Assembly: GCA_026770585.1 (NCBI GenBank)
Contig: MU646342.1
Coordinates: 642,239 to 652,346, forward strand
Origin: Baffinella frigidus
Lineage: Eukaryota; Cryptophyceae; Cryptomonadales; Baffinellaceae
Reading direction: 5' to 3'
DNA: 10,108 bases
Shown here: one piece after another, positions 1-7,200 of the stretch
How positions within the stretch are numbered: the stretch's first letter is position 1
Layout of the letters: each line of letters starts with the position of its first letter
Made by a program: the position numbers and the translations under genes
The notes under the pieces: generated by a model
The model's database searches: none
The model's input: the letters and a program-made list of their open reading frames with translations, nothing else
What the model was told of the DNA's origin: nothing

Positions 1-150
1 TTATCTCAGAAAACGAGTTCTAAAACTCGTTTTCTTAAGTCAATTCCCCTACAAATTCGTCAACTTATTCTCTACTCTCCGCATAAGTTGACAAATTTAT
101 AGGGGAATTGACTTAAGAAAACGAGTTTTAGAACTCGTTTTCTGAGATAA
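1..150. repeat. 150-bp foldback (hairpin) element with perfect 50-bp arms
   Basis: Positions 1-50 are the exact reverse complement of 101-150. Pairing continues inward for about 18 more bases with a couple of mismatches, leaving a loop of about a dozen bases. Each arm holds its own small palindrome (8-19 pairs with 24-35 around a 4-base loop), so the element can form a hairpin or a multi-armed cruciform. There is no coding capacity. It looks like a MITE-type non-autonomous element. The left flank is outside the window, so a target-site duplication cannot be checked. Confidence 0.9.
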
Positions 151-168
151 AAACCAAGGGCTACGTTT

Positions 169-192
169 GTAACCGGTTCGGTAACCGGTTCG
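169..192. repeat. Tandem 12-bp repeat, two copies
   Basis: GTAACCGGTTCG occurs twice back to back (169-180, 181-192). Each copy contains the self-complementary AACCGGTT. No function is evident. Confidence 0.85.
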
Positions 193-200
193 CGAACCCT

Positions 201-316
201 AAACCCCAAAATTTCGAACCGCTGAAACCCTAATTCGCCTTTAAACCCTTCTCTCTGTTGCTCTGTCTTTGTTTAAAGGCGAAAACCCCAAAATTTCGAA
301 CCGCTGAAACCCTAAT
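201..316. repeat. 34-bp direct repeat around a short hairpin, telomere-like flavour
   Basis: A 34-bp stretch at 201-234 recurs exactly at 283-316 and contains CCCTAA/CCCCAAA motifs. Between the copies, 234-246 is the reverse complement of 271-283 (13-bp arms, 24-base loop). The layout of direct repeats flanking a small foldback resembles an insertion with a duplicated flank. Positions 317-488 hold nothing I recognise. Confidence 0.8.
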
Positions 317-488
317 CTCTCAACCCCAAACAACGCCCTATGAAGCGACGTAGCGTACGGTGTTTGTGAGGACCGGGTCCGGGATGGGCCCGCCTCAGGG
401 GAAAAGGGCTCCAAGGGTGGGTCCTATATCGGGGGAAATCCCTACAAGTATTGATTAAAAGGCATCACAGAACTGAACTTGCTGCATG

Positions 489-679
489 CCACACGAGGAT
501 GCTAGAGGGGCCTATTTAAAACCGATGTGCTTTCAAAAGAGGGCATTTGTGTAGTAACTTTCGTTGCATGGCCACGTGACTCTGCTCAAACTGCACAGTC
601 AGGAGGTTACTTTACCTTATCCTGGTACAAATATTTACAACCCCACATGTAAATAGGCCCCTCTAGCATTCTCGAGTGG
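489..679. mobile_element. Foldback MITE, family A, complete copy
   Basis: The termini are imperfect inverted repeats of about 30 bp: 489-518 begins CCACACGAGGATGCTAGAG and 650-679 ends CTCTAGCATTCTCGAGTGG. The interior has the recurring motif GTGTAGTAACTTTCGTTG (549-566) and a CCTGGTACAAATATTTACAA segment. A second full copy lies at 5256-5446 and a truncated one from about 7684. The element is too short to encode a transposase. Target-site duplications are not obvious. Confidence 0.85.
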
Positions 680-690
680 TGAGGCGCATC

Positions 691-857
691 CTCTCAGAGT
701 GTTTCACCCCCACGTTTTGTACGGGAATTGGAGCCGTTTCCTCATTTTCCGTCGGGAGTGCCTCCAGAGTTTCGCCAGTGGCGTAGACGCTTACCCCCCT
801 TTTCACTTTGGTACACATCGACTCTCCAAGACTGGAGGCGTATGGCCCCTCGACGTA
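691..857. repeat. Dispersed repeat fragment shared with 6882-7050
   Basis: CTCTCAGAGTGTTTCAC (691-707) and GGAATTGGAGCC (near 724-735) have close relatives at 6882-6898, 7010-7020 and 7463-7477. The open frames over this stretch show no protein signature, and no exon is recognised here. Confidence 0.5.
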
Positions 858-1068
858 CCACTCGAGGCTGGAAGAGGGGGTATTTTAAATGTGGGGTTGT
901 TAAATTTAATACCAGTCACGGGCATGCTTGGTCACGTATCTCAAGTTATAACTTGAGATACGTGACCAAATGCCTCTATTTCTGTGAAAATTTCTACACA
1001 ATTCCTTTTTTTTTTACTTGTAAAACAATCCCCTTGTTAAAATAGTCACACTTCTAGCCTCGAGTGGC
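858..1068. mobile_element. Foldback element related to family A, with a central perfect palindrome
   Basis: Termini CCACTCGAGGCTGG (858-871) and CTAGCCTCGAGTGG (1055-1068) are inverted repeats. The next bases inward (GTATTTTAA against TTAAAATAG) continue the pairing loosely. The left part resembles the right end of family A read in reverse. The interior carries the palindrome at 928-969 and a CTACAC motif at 994-999. Confidence 0.7.
928..969. repeat. 42-bp perfect palindrome without spacer
   Basis: The left half TTGGTCACGTATCTCAAGTT runs straight into its reverse complement across the TA/TA centre. Weaker pairing (GGCAT with ATGCC) extends outward past a 2-base bulge. It sits in the middle of the 858-1068 element. 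Confidence 0.92.
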
Positions 1069-1074
1069 ACCCCC

Positions 1075-1100
1075 ACGTTCACTTTCGCGAAAGTGAACGT
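1075..1100. repeat. 26-bp perfect palindrome
   Basis: ACGTTCACTTTCG is followed directly by its reverse complement. The CACTTTCGCG motif recurs at about 1209-1218, close to the exon A acceptor. Confidence 0.9.
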
Positions 1101-1223
1101 CGGTGGTTGGTGGTAATTGTTGGTGGTTAAGTGCACCTTCTACGGGAAAGTGAGGGTAACTTATGTGTAACTTACCCCCACTTTCACTTTCAACTTACCC
1201 CCCTTTTCACTTTCGCGTGGCAG

Positions 1224-1270
1224 GCTCGTTCGCGGCGCAGTACCTGGCGGCCACGAAGCCTGTCATGGCG
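1224..1270 (+). CDS. Amylase exon A (strand before region III)
   Basis: The acceptor is GTGGCAG and the donor GTGCGC. The frame starts with two bases completing a codon, then reads SFAAQYLAATKPVMA and ends on a codon boundary. It joins to VAEFFD of exon B. The pattern Y..A..P.(F/M)AV.E is the usual lead into GH13 region III. The donor junction ATGGCG|GTGCGC is copied several times downstream (1323-1945). Confidence 0.82.
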
Positions 1271-4200
1271 GTGCGCCCCCTACACCTGGCCACCCACCCA
1301 CAACTGTTGACTAATCACAACATCATGGCGGTGCGCCCCCTACACCTGAAGACCCACGACAAAGCCCTACACCTGATCATAGTGCCCTTCACCTGAAAAT
1401 ATGGCCCTACACCTGTCCGTATAGCCCTACACCTGACAATATAGCCCTACACCTGACAGTATAGCCCTACACCTGACCACAGAGCCCAATATCCGAGCTC
1501 TACACCTGACCATAGAGCCCTACACCTGACCGTATAGCCCTGCACTTGACAATGTAGCCCTACACCTGACCGTATAGCCCTACACCTGACCACAAAGCCC
1601 TATATCCGAGCCCTACACCTGACCATAGAGCCCTACACCTGAGCACCCACCCATAACTGTTAACTAATACTGCCCCCGGTCTTGGCGGTGCGCCCCCTAC
1701 TCCTCATCACCCACCCACAACTGTTGACTAATCACAACATCACGGCGGTTAGCCCCCTACACCTGAGTAGAAAGCCCTACACCTGAGCACCCTCGCCGGT
1801 TGGCTAACCACACCGCCTCTGGTTATGGCGGTGAGCGCCTCACACCCAAGCACCCACAACTGTTGACTCATCACAACATCACGGTGGTCAGCCCCCCACA
1901 CCTGACCTTAGAGCCCTACACCCGGCCTGTCATGGCGGTGCACCCTCTTCAACCCAAACCATGAACCATGAACCCTGAACCCTGAACCCTGGACCCTAAA
2001 CCCTAAACCCTAAACCCTAAACTCTAAACTCTCAGCCCTAAACCCTAGACCCTAAACCCTAAACCCTCTACACTCGAGCCTTGCACCTGAGCGCCCATGC
2101 CGGTTGACTAATCACGCAACGCTTGACTTCAGTCACCTGCTCCTCCGGGTACAACCCTGCTCAATGTTGACTAATCACAACGCTTCCTGGTATAAACCAG
2201 GCCCGGGACAGTGATCGTCCTGGTACAAAATCCGCCGTGATCAGTCAACTGCCACCAACCCTCACGGAAGGACCAAATCGATAAATTTCGACCTGTTCCC
2301 AAAAGTTAATTTTCAAGCAAGAGTGGGACTTCTTAAGTTGTAGACACCCCAGATCTGGGGTGTCTGCAAGGTGAATCTGAATCTGAAAATCGACGATTTG
2401 GTCTTTCCATGAGGGCGTGTGGTGCTTCGGCGTTTTCTCTAGTTGCTGAGTTGTCCCACTGTCAACTTAAAACAGCGTTTCCCGGAACTCACCCTGCCCG
2501 GATTTAATCTCCATATAAGTATTAATTAATTGCTTTTGGCAACGAAAATTACTACACGATTTGCTCATAAAAGTAATAGTAAAGCGTTTGTGTAGTAAAT
2601 TTCGTTGCACCAAAAGCAATTAATTAATACTTTTGTGAAGATGAGATGAGTCATCGTCCTGGTACCAAACCTGCCCCGGTTCTGTCAACCGTCGTGCGAT
2701 TTAGTCAACTTTTGTGCGAGTTGGTCAACTTTCGCGGCACTTTTCACAGGTTGCTGAGTTCTTCGATACGAACAAGGAACTCCTCACAGGTCCGGCCCCT
2801 AACCTCTAAACCATAAACCCCAACCCATTCCCATAAAAGTGTTGATTAATTGCTTTTGGGACAACGCAAACTACTTCACAGACGCGTTGCTGGTACTGGC
2901 AAGAACCAACTGTGTACTAAGTGTTGTTGCCCAAAGGCAATTAATCCATACCCCACGTGTACCGCACATCCGGCAAGATGTGTACCGCACATCCGGCAAG
3001 TAAAGTGATGTACTCAATTGTGTACTAAGTGTTGTTGCCCAAAAGCAATTAATCCGTAATGTACTTTACGGGAATTAAACCGGCGTACTGGAACTCTCTC
3101 TCAGAACTCTCTTTGAGAGTCACGCCAGGTCACAGGTGAGAATTTCACATACTAATAGGCTAACGGCCTGAAAATGGGGTAGTTAGGCATACGGCATCGC
3201 CTAGGACCTCCTACCGTAGGCCGAGGGATCCTAGGACCAAAAAGTCTCGGCCTACGGTAGGAGGTCCTAGGCAATCCCGTAGGCCTAACTACCCCATTTT
3301 CAGACCGTTACCCTATTAATACACTTGTTCGCGCTAAAAGTGTTTCCGGGTGCATATAAAACATTATGGCGCATGGCAATGGCTCCCATTCCTGGAGTTT
3401 GGGCGTGTTTCCCGGGCAGGAGTTGCCTTTAATCTTAGATGGACAGATGTCCCTAATCTTAGATGGACAGATGTCCCTGATTCATCTTAGATGGACAGAT
3501 GCCCCTGATGAGTCTTAGATGGACAGATGTCCCTGATAAGTCTCAGATGGACAGATGTCCCTGATGAGTCGTTGCCAATGACATTCTCGCGAGTGAGCGT
3601 GGGCAGGGTGGCTGGACCACTTGGAGCACCGGGCGTGTTTTCTGGGCAAGAATTACCTCTACTCCTGGGCAAGAATTACCTTTTACTCCCGGACAAGAAT
3701 TACCTTTACTCCCGGGCAGGAATTACCTTCCTGGGCCAGAATTACCTTTACTAGAATTACCCTTACCTTTACGAGAATTACCTCACCTTTACGTTCCCGG
3801 GCAAGAATTACCTTGACTCTCAGATGGACATAACAACGAAACCTTGACGTGTGGCGTGGGTGTCTGATTTGTGACCTGGCGCGGTGTGAGAGCAGGGTGG
3901 CTGAACCACTCGGAGGTTTCGTATGGAAACACTGATAATTTATGAACTGGATTCAATGAAATTTACTACACAGAACAATCTTTACATGTAATATTAAAGC
4001 AAACGTGTAGTAATTTTGATTGAAATTCATTTTATAATTTGTAAGTGTTTCGCTATGAGATTCGAGCTGGTCAGCGCGAGTCACCTTAGTTTCTGGCGAC
4101 GACACTTCCTACACAATTGGGGCATACTATGAATAGTCACGCATGTGTGTAGAAATTTTTGGCTGTCTGATTTGTGACCTGGGGTGGTGTGAGGGCAGGG

Positions 4201-7200
4201 TGATGGCATGTATCACATGAATTTAGACAGGGTCACATTATGTGTGAATGGTCATGATAAATTCGAACAAATATTCATATTGACGGGCAAAGGTTCTGAT
4301 GGGAAAACATGCACTATCACGTTAGGGTGTCAGAACCACTCGGGGCTCCTGGTCAGTGCGAGTCACCTTGGTTCCTGGCGACGACACTTCCTACACAATT
4401 GGGGCATACTATAAATAGTCACGCATGTATGTAGAAATTTTCGGCAAGCATTTGTGTAGTAATTTTCGGCGTGGGCAGGGTGGCTGAACCACTCGGAGCA
4501 TCGCTCCAGCCTCTTCGATTTCGGCCTGCGGTGCACACCCCTCCCCGTGTTTTATCATACACCTTTAACCCTAATCCCTAAACCCTAAACCCTGAACCCT
4601 AAACCCTAAACCCTAACCCCTAAACCCTAATCCCTAAACCCTAAACCCTAAACCCTAAACCCTAAACCTTCGACTTCGGCCATCGGTGCACACCCCTCCC
4701 CGTGTTGTACCATACACCCCAAACCCTACACCCTAATCCCTAAACCCTTACCCCTAATCCCTGAACCCTAAACCCTACAGCGTAAACACTAAACCCTAAA
4801 CCTAAAACCCTAAACCCTAAACCCTAAACCTTAAACCTTCGATTTCGGCCTGCGGTGCACACCCCTCCACACGAGAATGCTTTTTCGCTCTCTCACTTCT
4901 GGTATCACTCCCGACTCACTCCTAACATCACTTCTGAGATCACCTCTAGCATCACCCCTGACTCACTCCTGTCATCCATGCATCCAGCGAAATGAGTATT
5001 CTTCCCCGATTGACTTTACAAGTGATTTTACCGCGGCCGAACATTCTCTCTTCGAAACGATTGACTTTCGATTGCGGGTTTTCCGTTTCTCGGGCAATTG
5101 TACGTTATGTCGCCCGAAACCAGGCAGCCTGCGGCGCAAAAAAACAGATAAAACACTTGAAAAGTCAATCGGGAAGAAATGGTTTCTTCCCGAGTTGGGA
5201 GCTGTAGAACCGCTCCCAACTCGGGAAGAAACCATTAATCAAGTGCTTCCACCAACCACCCGAGAATGCGAGAGGGGCCTATTTCAAACCTTTTGTTTTT
5301 ACACGTGGGGTTTTTGTGTAGTAAGTTTCGTTGAAAATTGGTCACGCTAGTAAAAATTATACCAGGCGCGAGGTTGGAATACCCTATCCTGGTACAAATG
5401 TTTACAACCCCACTTGTAAAAAGGACCCTTCAGCATTCTCGAGTGGCTCCTCGTGCTGTGCCGCTACCGAGCGAGGACGGGACACAATTTTAAAAACTTG
5501 AACCTGAATCCTGAAGGAAATGGACTTTTAAAATGAAAAGCCAGGACCGGGATTCCGGTCCTGACTGTCTTACATGTGCCGAGTTGGCTCGACAGCGGAA
5601 CGCTTTCGTCTTTTTTATGCGTTTTCCCTGAAAGTGTTCTCCCATCGGAACCGGTTGTTACTCGTGTCCGCCCCAGCTTCTTCGACCTCGACCTTGAATA
5701 ACCCCTAAGCGACCTTGAATAACCCCTAAGCGATAAGACCGAGGACCCTACGGTAGGCAACCCGTAGGGACATAGGGGGGGTTTCAACGCCCCCACCTCC
5801 CACTCGAGGCTGACCGTGGCCTTTTTTACAAATGTCAGTTTCACTCTCGTGTCCAAGTGAGTGCACACACCTCCCCGTGTCGTGACCCTACACCCTACAC
5901 CTTAAACTCTAAACCCTAAACCCTAAACCCTAAACCCTAAACCCTAAACCCTAAAACCCAAACCCCAAACCACAAACCACAAATCCCAAACCCTAACCCC
6001 CAAACCCCAAACCCCAAACCCTAAACCCCACACCCCAAACCCCAAACACTAACCGAGGCCGTCGGATTCCGACGACCTCTAGTACAAATCAAGCGACTCG
6101 AAAAGACGATTTTAATGGAAATATCGAAGCAATTTAGGACGTGCGGACAGGCCCGCCTCAGACTTAACTGGTACAAATTCAAAACTAAAGAGGTTTACAA
6201 GTGTTTTTCAGTGTTTTAGTCAGCATTATTTTAAAATTTGTACCACGAAATCGTCCTAAATTGCTTCGATTTCCCTATGAATTTGCTCCAACTCTGACGG
6301 CTGGCGGTACCGCAGGTACAAGCTGAAAGACAGCGTGCGGACCGGCAACTTCGAGCATCTCAGGGACGAGTTCTTCGGGCCCATGATCTGGTGCGCAGCA
6401 TGTTGACTCATCATACCACACATCGGTAGGGGGGAAATCGTCCAAATCAACCCATTTCCGGCCACCTTATCCGTAGGAACCCCCACTATGTCCCTACGGA
6501 TTGCCTACCGTAGGGTCGTAGGTCTTATCGCTCAAGGGTTGTTCGAAATCCCTACGACGTCCGCTGTGTGGATTGGTCAACCTTCTAGAATGTCGACTAA
6601 TCATTTTCGACTGTTGACTAAATGGATTACGTCCCGGTACTAACCTCCCCCGGTTTAGTTACCGTCCTGGTACAAAACCTGCTCGATTTAGTCAACAGCG
6701 GCAACTTGGAGGACGTGAAGATCACCATCTTCAGCACATAATCTAGTGCGGGTAATGCTGGTTAATGATTGGCGTTGCTGGTACTACCACCCCCCCCGGT
6801 TTAGTTACAGTCTTGAATAAATAAATAAATAAACTTAAAAAAGTCAACATACCAATCTCGGGCGATCGGTTCTGTCCTTTTCTCTCAGAGCGTTTCACGC
6901 GAGCAGGTATTCGCCGACGCACGCGGTGTCCTTGGCGTCCCCTGGCTCTGCGCCGTTCTCGAACTCTCATTCGGTCCCCTCATAAAATATATCTCAGTTT
7001 CAAGGCGGCATTGGAGCCATTCTTTACCTTTCGGGCGTGAGTTCCCTTCGTTCAGCCTTTTTATGCGAGCAGGTAAGCGGTGTCCGCTATCGAGGCAACA
7101 CGGGGTTCATTCAAAAGCCAGGACCGGAAATCCGGTCCCGGCTTTTTCATTTTAAAAGTCCATTTCCCTTCGATTTCAGGTGAAAGTTTTGAAAATCCTT

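Larger units (their letters stand above)
4067..4445. repeat. 97-bp direct repeat (4067-4163 and 4349-4445)
   Basis: The two segments are about 93% identical at an offset of 282 bases. They contain GACGACACTTCCTACACAAT ... GTGTAGAAATTTT. The intervening DNA holds part of an exon C copy and the P-loop insert. The right copy lies just upstream of exon C. Confidence 0.9.
4513..4868 (+). repeat. Exon C donor junction repeated three times
   Basis: The segment starting CTTCGATTTCGGCCTGCG|GT and running through CACACCCCTCCCCGTGTT occurs at 4513-4563 (the real exon end), 4668-4718 and 4837-4868. The second reads GAC for GAT and CAT for CTG. The third breaks off at ACACGAGAATGC, a family A terminus. 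The intron-start portion alone recurs at 5861-5880. Each is followed or preceded by telomere-like repeats. Confidence 0.85.

Noticed and set aside
341-488. Search for an upstream amylase exon with region II (G.R.D) to the left of exon A
   Set aside because: No reading in 1-1223 gave a convincing G(F/W/L)R.D segment with splice borders; it probably lies outside the window.
1361-1643. Regular 20-bp array considered as a CRISPR
   Set aside because: The units abut with no unique spacers, the organism is eukaryotic, and the array derives from nearby intron sequence.
3527-3833. Overlapping + strand frames with repeated ARITF / KNYLY
   Set aside because: They are the 22-bp minisatellite read in several frames; only the short GWLDHLEHR part has meaning, as an exon C copy.
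4877-5350. 157-codon open frame on the + strand
   Set aside because: It runs through a simple repeat, two hairpin elements and a family A element, with no domain signature. Frames on both strands are open here by composition.
5464-5868. 134-codon open frame on the - strand
   Set aside because: It overlaps an inverted repeat and a doubled 21-bp segment. The translation shows low-complexity repeats (SLRGYSRSLRGYSRS) and no recognisable family.
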